64,000 nucleotides of DNA from DATAOG01 sp963840925 (GTDB lineage: Bacteria; Pseudomonadota; Alphaproteobacteria; Geminicoccales; Geminicoccaceae). The notes under the pieces were generated by a model. It ran no database searches. It was not told the origin of the DNA and saw nothing but the letters and a program-made list of their open reading frames with translations. This document shows, one piece after another, positions 56,990-64,000 of this stretch; the first letter of the stretch is position 1; every line of letters begins with the position of its first letter. The position numbers and the translations under genes were made by a program. Location of the stretch: assembly GCA_963840925.1 (NCBI GenBank), contig CAWJAY010000020.1, forward strand, positions 1 through 64,000, in the 5' to 3' direction.

Positions 56990-57592
56990 GGTCGACTCCT
57001 GCGGGTGCAGCGGATCACGGAGCAGGGCTGGACGGTTGCGCCGACCAGGCGTCCATGTAGCTCGAGGTCCGCCTCAACTGTGTTCGCCTTGCTGTCATGG
57101 GCGAGGTAGCATCCCAGTGGTACCAGAAGTGGCCATTCATCCGTCGGCGCGTGGCGGTATCGGCATAGGGCAGGTGCCACTGGCCAGGGTACAAGGCGAA
57201 GGGGGTGCTTGCCTGTATTGCTTTCCATATGCGCTCGGCGACACGTCCTCACCCGGTCATAGCAGAAGGCCTCAAACGGAGAACTGCAAGTGGGCTGGCT
57301 TGTGGGTTGGGAGCGACAGTTTGGCCGGAGATCGCTAGATTCCAGGGCCTTGGGGGGACCCTCCGCCACGCACCCTGTGTATCCCAGAGTGCCGTTTCCT
57401 TCAGCGCGAAAACCTCCGAGTTTCCGCGGGTTGAGTCGCTGCATACGGTCGCCGAGACTGCGAGCAGCAGGCGATGGCGGCCGGTTTGGGCGTCGTCTCC
57501 GTCCACGGCTTGGCACGGTCCGGTTCCCTGTTCCGGGCAGTTCTGCAGGCAATCCGATTGCAAATGCCCTCTGGTCCGCCGTGACAATGGCG
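56990..57592. other. Spacer left of the intact IS256
   Basis: No defended gene. A minus-strand frame near 57060-57170 reads YPGQWHLPYADTATRRRMNGHFWYH, which may be a protein fragment. The last 8 bases are the IS256 target duplication. Confidence 0.3.
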
Positions 57593-58949
57593 GGTCGTGT
57601 CGCGAGGTTGGTGGAAATTGGATGAGGCGGCGTAGGTTCCGATTGGCAAGATCGAGAAGGAACCCACGCCATGAAGGAAGTTACGCCAACCGTGCTGGCA
57701 GGGCCATCGCCGTTCGTCAGCAGCGACTGGTTCGATCCGTTGGAGGAGGCGGTCCGTGGTCAGGTCCGCTCGTTCATCGAGGAGCTGCTGGAGGAGGAGC
57801 TGGAAGGCTCGCTCGGCCGTGGGCGTTACGAGCGAGGAGCGGTCTGCACTGGTCGGCGCCACGGGCACCGGCCGCGCCAGCTGGTCACCACCTTCGGCCT
57901 GCTGACGCTCTCGGTGCCGCGCGCTCGTCTGCGCGACGAGGCTGGCGAGCAGGAATGGAAGAGCGACTTGCTGCCCGCTTACAAGCGGCTCTCCCATCGC
58001 GCCGAGGCCTTGATCGCCGAGGTCTACCTCGCCGGCATGAACACCCGCCGGGCGCGGCGAGCGTTGGCCAGGTTGTTCGAGGGCCATGTGGGCAAGGACG
58101 TGGTCAGCCGGGCCTGGCAGAAGACCCGCTCGGCCTGGCAGGCCTGGCAGGAGCGTGATCTTGCCGGCGACGACATTGTGCGGCTGATCCTCGACGGCAC
58201 CGTGGTCAAGGTCCGGCTCGATCGCAAGGCCACGGCCATCTCGCTGCTGATTGCCCTGGGTGTCCGCCGCGACGGCCAGAAGGTGGTGCTCGCCATCAAG
58301 AACATGGGTGGCGAAAGCGAGGCCGCGTGGCGGGCCATGCTGGACGACCTGACCAGCCGTGGGCTCGGCCGACCCGAATTGGTGATCGTCGACGGCGGCA
58401 AAGGCCTGGAAGCGGCGCTCGCCAGCCTGTGGGACGATGTGCCGGTTCAGCGCTGCACCGTGCACAAGGAGCGCAATCTGCTCGCCCACGCGCCGAAGCA
58501 CCTGCACGACGAGATCAAGGCCGACTTCAACCACATGATGAACGCCAAGGCCGCCGCCGAGGTCGTAGTCCGGCGTAAGGCGTTCCTGGCCAAGTGGAAG
58601 CTTCGCTGCCGGTCGGTCGCGACGAGCTTGGAAGAAGCCGGCGAGCGCCTGTTCACGTTCGTGCGCTACCCGCCCGAGCAGTGGCGCTCGGTGAGGACCA
58701 CGAACGCGATCGAGCGCCTGCACGAGGAGTTCAAGCGGAGAATCAAGACGCAGTGCCTGCTGCCCTGTGCCGAGACCGCCGCCATGCTGTTCTGGGCGCT
58801 GTTGGCGTCCGGTCAGATCACCATGCGCCGGGTCGACGGCTGGCAGACCCTCGAGCGCTCGCCCACCGATCTTGACTTCGCCGCCTGATGCCGACCACCA
58901 TGCCTTCGGACCCGCGCCGCCGAATTTCCACCACCTTCGCGACACGACC
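57593..58949 (+). mobile_element. Intact IS256-family element with target duplication
   Basis: 1357 bp. Inverted ends begin GGTCGTGTCGCGA and continue to TGGTGGAAATT on both sides (57593-57619 and 58923-58949, 2 mismatches). Flanked by the 8-bp direct repeat CAATGGCG (57585-57592, 58950-58957), the family's normal duplication size. One intact transposase, so insertion is recent. Confidence 0.93.
57671..58888 (+). CDS. IS256-family transposase
   Basis: 405 residues. Start MKEVTPTVL. Mutator-type DDE: LILDGTVVKVRLDRKATAIS (first Asp), LVIVDGGKGLEAAL (second Asp), VQRCTVHKERNLLAH, and RTTNAIERLHEEFKRRIKTQ (Glu). Intact and distinct from the decayed IS256 at 42-44 kb. Confidence 0.95.
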   Translation: MKEVTPTVLAGPSPFVSSDWFDPLEEAVRGQVRSFIEELLEEELEGSLGRGRYERGAVCTGRRHGHRPRQLVTTFGLLTLSVPRARLRDEAGEQEWKSDLLPAYKRLSHRAEALIAEVYLAGMNTRRARRALARLFEGHVGKDVVSRAWQKTRSAWQAWQERDLAGDDIVRLILDGTVVKVRLDRKATAISLLIALGVRRDGQKVVLAIKNMGGESEAAWRAMLDDLTSRGLGRPELVIVDGGKGLEAALASLWDDVPVQRCTVHKERNLLAHAPKHLHDEIKADFNHMMNAKAAAEVVVRRKAFLAKWKLRCRSVATSLEEAGERLFTFVRYPPEQWRSVRTTNAIERLHEEFKRRIKTQCLLPCAETAAMLFWALLASGQITMRRVDGWQTLERSPTDLDFAA

Positions 58950-59171
58950 CAATGGCGTCAAAGCCCGGGTTCCCGATGGTTTGCACCGGTCATTCCCCGG
59001 GCGAGCGAGCAGGAATGTCTTTGAGCGTGCAGGGAAACTTCAGGGACGAGCAGGGAGGCGGATCGTCGGAAGAGGGAAGGGTGTGAGCGGGCTGTCAAAG
59101 CCGAGCCAGCGGGCTGGCATTGTCAAGCAAATTGGCTTGAGCCCGGACCGGGTCATCCATAGCCTGCGGCG

Positions 59172-59640
59172 ATGCGCAATCCCATCCGCTGCTTCAACAG
59201 CTCGCCGGAGGTGGTCCCGCCTCACGGGTGATGATGTATGTCCGGTATCCCCTCTCGCTGCGGCAGGTCGAAGATCTGCTGTTCGAGCGCGGGATCGATC
59301 TCTGCCACGAGACCGTGCGGTCGTGGTGGAACCGCTTCGGTCCGATGTTCGCCGCGGCGGTCCGCAAGCGACGCGTTCAGAACCAGGCGTATTCCCGCTG
59401 GCGTTGGCATCTGGACGAGGTGTTTGTCCGGATCAGTGGCGAGACGCACTATCTATGGCGGGCCGTTGATCACGAGGGTGAGGTGCTCGAGGTGTTCGCC
59501 ACAAAGAGCCGGGATCGGCGGGCTGCGCTGAAGTTTCCGAAACGAGCGCTGAAGCGCTATGGCCGGCCACTCACCATCGTGACGGACCGGCTTCGCTCCT
59601 ACGGTGCCGCGATGAAAGCCATCGGCATCGTGGCGCGCCA
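59172..59640 (+). pseudogene. IS6-family transposase, shifted and 3'-truncated
   Basis: Start near ATG 59172 (RNPIRCFNSSPEVV), slip near 59215, then MMYVRYPLSLRQVEDLLFERGIDLCHETVRSWW, the first Asp in RWHLDEVFVRI and the second in VTDRLRSYGAAM. It stops matching at IGIVARQ, so the final Glu region is gone, at the junction with the SbmA-like fragment. Confidence 0.85.
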
Positions 59641-59955
59641 GCAATCTGGAGGATCTGGCGGAACCAGAGCCGGTAGACCGCGATCACGATGAAGAAGAAG
59701 GCAAGGACCACGAAATAACGCAGCTCGGTCCAGAACGCCTCGACGTTCTTGTCGTGCAGCGCATTGAAGAAGCGGGCGTTCCAGTCGTTGAAGAGCTTGG
59801 TGATGTAGACCAGCACGACGCCCGCTGCCGAGCACGATCGCGAGCAGGCCGCGGGCGCTCCAGCGCTCCTCGGACCAGAAGTAGGGCGCCGTCAGCTTCC
59901 AGAGCTTGGCGAGAAACCCGTGGGCGGCGGCCAGCCGAGTGCTCAGCTTGCGCAT
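59641..59955 (-). pseudogene. SbmA/BacA/YddA-like ABC transporter, N-terminal fragment
   Basis: KLWKLTAPYFWSEERWSARGLLAIVLG, a slip near 59818, then YITKLFNDWNARFFNALHDKNVEAFWTEL and VVLAFFFIVIAVYRLWFRQILQI are the first two membrane helices of this family. Cut exactly at the IS6 remnant, tail to tail with it. About 105 of roughly 580 residues remain. Confidence 0.75.
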
Positions 59956-60079
59956 CGCGGGTCCCGCACCTCAGCCATCGCTCCACACCTCAACCGGGCG
60001 CGACCGCGCCAGAGTTAACCGAACCTTGCCGCGCCAAGGCTAATGAACGGTTAACGGCAGGGAGCGATTCCCCGGCGGC

Positions 60080-61030
60080 CTACCACGCCGACCAGAAGAG
60101 CACCATGCCGATCAGCATGATCAGCAGGGCGCCGCCATAGTCGCTGGCCATGGCGACTGCCGCACTGCGGCCCCTGCCCGAGCGCTCGAGCCGAGCCGCG
60201 ACGGTGGTGCGGGCGACGATGCTGAGCATGCCGAGTGCGCCCATCGTGATCGCCATGCCGGCGGCGATCGCCAGCACCAGCAGCAGCCCCGGCAGCAGGA
60301 TGTCGTTGGCGAGCGCATAGAGCAGGATCAGCACAGCTCCCGTGCACGGCACGAGGCCGACCCCGAGTGACAGCGCGCCCTGCTGGGCGCGGCCGGCGAC
60401 CCCGTCGCCGGCACCGTGCTGGTGGCCGTGGCCATGATCGTGGCCGCAGTCGCGCCCGACCTCGATGCCGGCGCGCCGCAGCCGCGAGCGCCGGATCGCC
60501 TGCGCCAGCATCGCGGCGCCGATCAGCGCGATCAGGCCGTAGCTGGTCAGCCGCACGCCCGCGACCTCGGCCGGGGCGCCGCGGAACGCCTGGCGCAGCA
60601 CGAGATCGGCGAGCGCCACCACGACGATCGCCGACAGCACGTGGCACGCCGCGATCTGTAAGCCCATCAGCAGCCCGCGCCCGATCCGGGCGTCGCGGGC
60701 AAGGAAATAGGTCGCGACGACGACCTTGCCGTGGCCCGGCCCCAGCGCATGCACGACCCCGTAGGCGAACGCCAGCAGCAGTCCGATCAGCAGCGGGACC
60801 GCGGTCTCGCCGTCGCGGATCGCCTTCATGTGCTTAGCGATCAGGCGGTTGCTCTCGCGCTGAAAGGTGAGCAGCGCCCTGCCAACCGCCGCCACCGGGC
60901 CAGTCGCCCGCGCGACCGCGGGCCGATCCTCGGATCTGGTAGAACCCTGGCTGGTGAACGGGTCGGCCTGCGCCAGCGCGCAGCCGAGCAGCAACAGGAG
61001 GAGCAGACAGCGGCCAAGTATCCCGGCCAT
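60080..61030 (-). CDS. NicO family nickel/cobalt (metal) transporter
   Basis: 316 residues. Signal-like N-terminus, then six helices. VVHALGPGHGKVVVATYFLARDARI is the NicO/RcnA signature. A His-rich loop (about 200-210, CGHDHGHGHQHG) lies between helices. SLGVGLVPCTGAVLILLYAL is the second signature. Its ATG starts 2 bases after the DUF1007 stop, so the two are co-translated. In Zur-type clusters this pair is thought to move zinc or another divalent metal across the envelope. Confidence 0.9.
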   Translation of the reverse strand: MAGILGRCLLLLLLLGCALAQADPFTSQGSTRSEDRPAVARATGPVAAVGRALLTFQRESNRLIAKHMKAIRDGETAVPLLIGLLLAFAYGVVHALGPGHGKVVVATYFLARDARIGRGLLMGLQIAACHVLSAIVVVALADLVLRQAFRGAPAEVAGVRLTSYGLIALIGAAMLAQAIRRSRLRRAGIEVGRDCGHDHGHGHQHGAGDGVAGRAQQGALSLGVGLVPCTGAVLILLYALANDILLPGLLLVLAIAAGMAITMGALGMLSIVARTTVAARLERSGRGRSAAVAMASDYGGALLIMLIGMVLFWSAW

Positions 61031-61032
61031 GA

Positions 61033-61683
61033 TCAGCTGGTCGCGCAGTTGAGCCTGATCGCGAGTGGGTAGACCATGCCGAAATAGATCGGGGTGTCGA
61101 CATCCTCCTTGATGTCGAAGGTGCAGACCCCGCTCGGCGACCCCGAGAAGCGGACCGGATCGTTCTCGTCCAGCAGCACCTCGACATAGTATTCCGGATC
61201 GTAGATGCCGACCACCAGCGTCTGCGCGGCCGGCTCGACCACCGCCGGCAGCGTCAGCGTGAAGTCGTAGCTGAGAACGCCATCCACGATCGTCGCCTGG
61301 AAATCTTCGACCTGATCGAGCGGCAACGGGTCACCATCAACCCGCAGGTGGGTAAAGTAGCCATACTCCCGGAGCTTGGAGAACGCGGCGGCCTGAACCG
61401 ATGCCGTCTCGGGCTGGTCGAACGCGCCGTTGCCGTCCCGGTCGTGCTCCTGGATCACGAACGAACTGAAGATCTCATCGAAGCTCCAGTGGTGGTGAAT
61501 GCCGACCAACTGCCGCTCCTTGAAAAGGAACGTGGTGACGTCGGTGATCCAGACGTGCGGGTGCGCGGCCGCCGGGCCGGACTGGCCGATCAAGCCCAAC
61601 GCAACCGTCGCGCTTAAGGCGCTCCAGCAACACCGTAGCATCAGCGGTGCCGACGCGGCATCACGTCTCTCCACAGTGACCAA
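61033..61683 (-). CDS. DUF1007 family periplasmic protein
   Basis: Up to 216 residues (TTG 61683). An ATG at 61641 gives a cleaner signal peptide (MLRCCWSALSATVALGLIGQ). The mature part opens HPHVWITDVTTFLF, the DUF1007 hallmark with metal-ligand His residues, and HHHWSFDEIFSSFV follows. An EF-hand-like loop DRDGNGAFDQPE is present. Always associated with NicO, as here. Confidence 0.88.
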   Translation of the reverse strand: MVTVERRDAASAPLMLRCCWSALSATVALGLIGQSGPAAAHPHVWITDVTTFLFKERQLVGIHHHWSFDEIFSSFVIQEHDRDGNGAFDQPETASVQAAAFSKLREYGYFTHLRVDGDPLPLDQVEDFQATIVDGVLSYDFTLTLPAVVEPAAQTLVVGIYDPEYYVEVLLDENDPVRFSGSPSGVCTFDIKEDVDTPIYFGMVYPLAIRLNCATS

Positions 61684-61747
61684 CTATCTGCCGACAGCAT
61701 AGCAAAAACGCTGCTGCAAAACCAACGAGCCCTTCGGTCACCATGCC

Positions 61748-62689
61748 TCAGGCAGGCTCGCTGAGCATGGCCGCTTTCAGCAGCGGCAGGTTGTGCCTGA
61801 ACATGTCGAGGTAGGTCGGCGCCGGGCCGTCGGGCTTGGAGAGCGCATCGGCGTAGAGCGTGCCGCCGATCACGGCACCGGTCTCGCGGGCGATCTGCTC
61901 GACCAGGCGCGGGCTCAGCGCATTCTCGAGGAACAGAACCTTGATGTGCTCGCGGCGGATCTGGTCGATCAGCCGCTTCAGGTCGGCGGCCGAGGGCTCG
62001 GCATCCTCGCTGACCCCCTGGGGCGCTACGAAGTCGATGCCGTAAGCGGCGCCGAAATAGCCGAACGCGTCGTGCGAGGTGACGACCTTGCGCCGCGCCG
62101 GCGACACCTCGGCAATCTCGCTCCGCACCTGGTCGTCGAGCGCGGCGATCGCCGTCAGATACTGCTGGGCGGCGGCTTGGTAGTCGGCGGCGTGGGCCGG
62201 ATCGGCGCTGGCCAGCGCGCGCTCGAGGTTGACCACATAGCGATGACCGTTCGTCAGGTCCTGCCAGGCATGGGGGTCGGTCACGGTGGTGCCGTCCTCA
62301 GCCATCTGGCGCGGCTCGACGCCCTCGCTGGCGACCAGCACCGGCCCTCGGTAGCCGGACGCCTGGATCAGCCGGTCCAGCCAGCCTTCCAGCCCGAGAC
62401 CATTGACCACGACCAGGTCGGCTTCGTTCAGCGCCCTGGCGTGGGCCGGAGTCGGCTCGAAGGCGTGGGCGTCGCCATCCGCCCCGATGAGCGTGGTCAG
62501 CGCAACGTGCTCGCCACCGACCTGCTCGACCATGTCGCCGAGGATTGAGATTGTGGCCACGACCTTGAGCTTGCCCGACGGCGCAGCGTGGAGCGGAACC
62601 GGGACGACGATCAGGGCCGCACCCGAGATCGCCAGCCTCAGCAGGATACGGCGATGCATCAGCGAGTTCCCCGTGCTGTTCGAGGTCAT
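61748..62689 (-). CDS. znuA: Zinc/manganese ABC transporter, substrate-binding protein
   Basis: 313 residues, cluster A-I receptor. Sec signal near residues 11-35. KVVATISILGDMVEQVGGEHV, then metal ligands in GDAHAFEPTPAH (His), DPHAWQDL (His), SHDAFGYF (His) and LYADALS (Asp). No His-rich loop, so nearer to the AztC/MntC type than to classic ZnuA. The ATG overlaps the permease stop (ATGA). Confidence 0.87.
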   Translation of the reverse strand: MTSNSTGNSLMHRRILLRLAISGAALIVVPVPLHAAPSGKLKVVATISILGDMVEQVGGEHVALTTLIGADGDAHAFEPTPAHARALNEADLVVVNGLGLEGWLDRLIQASGYRGPVLVASEGVEPRQMAEDGTTVTDPHAWQDLTNGHRYVVNLERALASADPAHAADYQAAAQQYLTAIAALDDQVRSEIAEVSPARRKVVTSHDAFGYFGAAYGIDFVAPQGVSEDAEPSAADLKRLIDQIRREHIKVLFLENALSPRLVEQIARETGAVIGGTLYADALSKPDGPAPTYLDMFRHNLPLLKAAMLSEPA

Positions 62690-63552
62690 GTGGACCGGAG
62701 CCGCAGCCCGCGGCTAAAGATGCCGCCCTGCGGCCCCACGACCACGGACAGCACGTAGATGGCGCTCGCGGTCAGGATGATCGCCGGCCCCGAGGGCAGC
62801 GCGGCATGATAGGAGGCGAGCAGGCCGATCAGGCCTGAGAGCAGCCCGATCGCGCTGCTGGTCAGCGCCAGCGACCAGACCTCGCGCGCCCAAAAGCGCG
62901 CCGCGGCCGCCGGCACCATCATCAGGCCGACCGCCATCAGCGTGCCGAGCGCCTGGAAGCTAGCGACCAGGTTCAGGACCACGAGCACGAGAAAGATCGC
63001 GTGATAGAGCCCGCCGCCGACCCCGACCGCGCGCAGGTACAACGGATCGAAGCATTCGGTGACCAGCGGCCGGTAGATCAGCGCGAGCGTCACCAGGGTC
63101 AGGCTGGACAGGCTGCCGACCAGCAGCAGCGCCTGGTCGTCGACGGCGAGCACCGAGCCGAACAGCACGTTCAGCAGATCGACATTGCTGCCTCTGAGCG
63201 AGACGATCAGGACCCCGAGCGCCAGCGAGGTCAGGTAAAAAGCGGCAAAGGCCGCATCCTCGCGCAACGGCGTGAGCCGGGTCACGAGGCCCGCGAGCAG
63301 CGCCACGGCAAGCCCGGCGACCAGGCCGCCGAGGCTCATCGCGGAGAGCGACAGGCCGGCGAGGAGAAAGCCGACCGCGGCGCCGGGCAGGACCGCGTGG
63401 CCGAGCGCATCGCCCATCAGGCTCATCCGCCGCAGCAACAGGATGATCCCGACCGGACCGCAGCCCATCGCAAGCGCCAGGCAGGCGACCAGCGCCCGGC
63501 GCATGAACTCGTAGCCGGCGAACGGCTCGATCAGGAGCGCGTAGGCGCTCAT
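62686..63552 (-). CDS. znuB: Zinc/manganese ABC transporter, permease
   Basis: 288 residues, eight or nine helices. ABC-3 family: MRRALVACLALAMGCGPVGIILLLRRMSLMGDALGHAVLPGAAVGFL is the typical start. FQALGTLMAVGLMMVPAAAARFWA is the conserved later helix. ATGA overlaps with both neighbours. Confidence 0.93.
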   Translation of the reverse strand: MSAYALLIEPFAGYEFMRRALVACLALAMGCGPVGIILLLRRMSLMGDALGHAVLPGAAVGFLLAGLSLSAMSLGGLVAGLAVALLAGLVTRLTPLREDAAFAAFYLTSLALGVLIVSLRGSNVDLLNVLFGSVLAVDDQALLLVGSLSSLTLVTLALIYRPLVTECFDPLYLRAVGVGGGLYHAIFLVLVVLNLVASFQALGTLMAVGLMMVPAAAARFWAREVWSLALTSSAIGLLSGLIGLLASYHAALPSGPAIILTASAIYVLSVVVGPQGGIFSRGLRLRST

Positions 63553-64000
63553 GCCGAGCGGCGCAGCCGCTGGACCCCGGGACCGGCCGTGTGCGCATCG
63601 GGCAGGCCCCAGGCGCGCAGCAGATTGTCCGGGCTGAGCACCCGCTCCGTCGGCCCCCAGTCGATCACGGCATGGGCGAGCAGCAGCGTCTCGGGAAACT
63701 CGCTCCGCACCTGCTCGACCTGGTGGAGAACGACGACCACGGTCCGGCCGTCCTGGTGCCAGGCGCGGATGATCTCGAGCAGATCGGCCGTGGTCCGGGC
63801 ATCGACCGCCGCGAACGGCTCATCGAGCAGCACGATCGGGCAGTCCTGGACGAGCAGGCGGGCAAACAGGACGCGCTGGAACTGGCCGGCGGAAAGCGTC
63901 CCGATCGGCCGCCTTGCGGCGCCCTCGAGCCCGACCATAGCCAGCGCCCGGGCCACGGCCTTGGCACCCGCCTGCCCGAGCGACCGCAAGGCGCCGCTCC
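63549..64000 (-). CDS. znuC: Zinc/manganese ABC transporter, ATPase (partial, runs off window)
   Basis: C-terminal 150 codons only: VGLEGAARRPIGTLSAGQFQRVLFARLL (signature LSAGQ), CPIVLLDEPFAAVDARTTADLL (Walker B) and VVVVLHQVEQV (H-loop). The P-loop half lies beyond position 64000. First known gene of the uptake operon, coupled to the permease. Confidence 0.9.
   Translation of the reverse strand, partial: SGALRSLGQAGAKAVARALAMVGLEGAARRPIGTLSAGQFQRVLFARLLVQDCPIVLLDEPFAAVDARTTADLLEIIRAWHQDGRTVVVVLHQVEQVRSEFPETLLLAHAVIDWGPTERVLSPDNLLRAWGLPDAHTAGPGVQRLRRSA

Noticed and set aside
57401..58945. Minus-strand frame of 514 codons across the intact IS256
   Set aside because: Antisense shadow of a complete transposase with clear DDE motifs.
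61793..62548. Plus-strand frame of 251 codons across the metal receptor gene
   Set aside because: Shadow of the receptor, whose metal ligands and signal peptide are clear.

Overview
The window is GC-rich chromosomal DNA from an alphaproteobacterium, most likely a soil or rhizosphere lineage near Rhodospirillales/Geminicoccales or Rhizobiales. This is inferred from codon bias, several class III cyclases fused to TPR or SAM/ATPase modules, a Tat-exported branched-chain amino acid receptor, a Znu/DUF1007/NicO metal cluster, and small proteins typical of rhizobial relatives. I saw no rRNA, tRNA or CRISPR array.

Layout. 0.1-10.5 kb: broken IS1380 transposase, AIM24 protein, truncated NhaA, a small secreted protein, a 40-residue membrane protein, an hsp20 gene with a heat-shock promoter and a thermosensor-like leader, then an IS21 element split by an IS110 element, and an IS630 remnant. 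10.6-21.3 kb: four class III nucleotidyl cyclase genes (two TPR type, two SAM-ATPase type), mostly frameshifted or truncated, with small ORFs and an HbpS/GlcG-like protein. 21.9-26.6 kb: complete liv-type ABC transporter operon. 26.6-32.1 kb: IS3 split by an IS110 element, then a prophage tail remnant whose chaperone gene carries a -1 slippery heptamer and is split by an IS1111-type element. 32.2-35.0 kb: GNAT acetyltransferase, decayed acyl-CoA dehydrogenase, SlyB-like lipoprotein.

35.2-41.4 kb holds the most unusual locus: seven tightly packed, unbroken genes for a surface-antigen-like protein, a membrane Ser/Thr kinase with a periplasmic beta-helix, an FHA protein, an ExbB/TolQ/MotA-like channel protein, a membrane-anchored vWA protein, a second FHA protein and a second membrane vWA protein. 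The vWA proteins carry an Asp at the cytoplasmic end of their single N-terminal helix, as ExbD/TolR/MotB do. I read this as a candidate kinase-controlled, ion-driven envelope machine with vWA domains in place of the usual periplasmic domains. No function is proven.

41.4-45.4 kb: nested mobile debris (serine recombinase pieces, IS256 split by IS1182). 45.7-51.0 kb: glycan operon (GH130, two GT4 glycosyltransferases, small conserved protein). 51.2-56.9 kb: Crp/Fnr regulator, GGDEF protein and a run of small membrane or unknown proteins. 57.6-59.6 kb: intact IS256 with target duplication, and an IS6 remnant fused to a truncated SbmA-like gene. 60.1-64.0 kb: zinc/metal uptake cluster running off the window end.

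Many otherwise ordinary genes are broken by single-base indels, often at short homopolymers. Some of the apparent pseudogenes may therefore be sequencing errors. The kinase/FHA/vWA operon, the second GT4, GH130 and the metal cluster read through cleanly.
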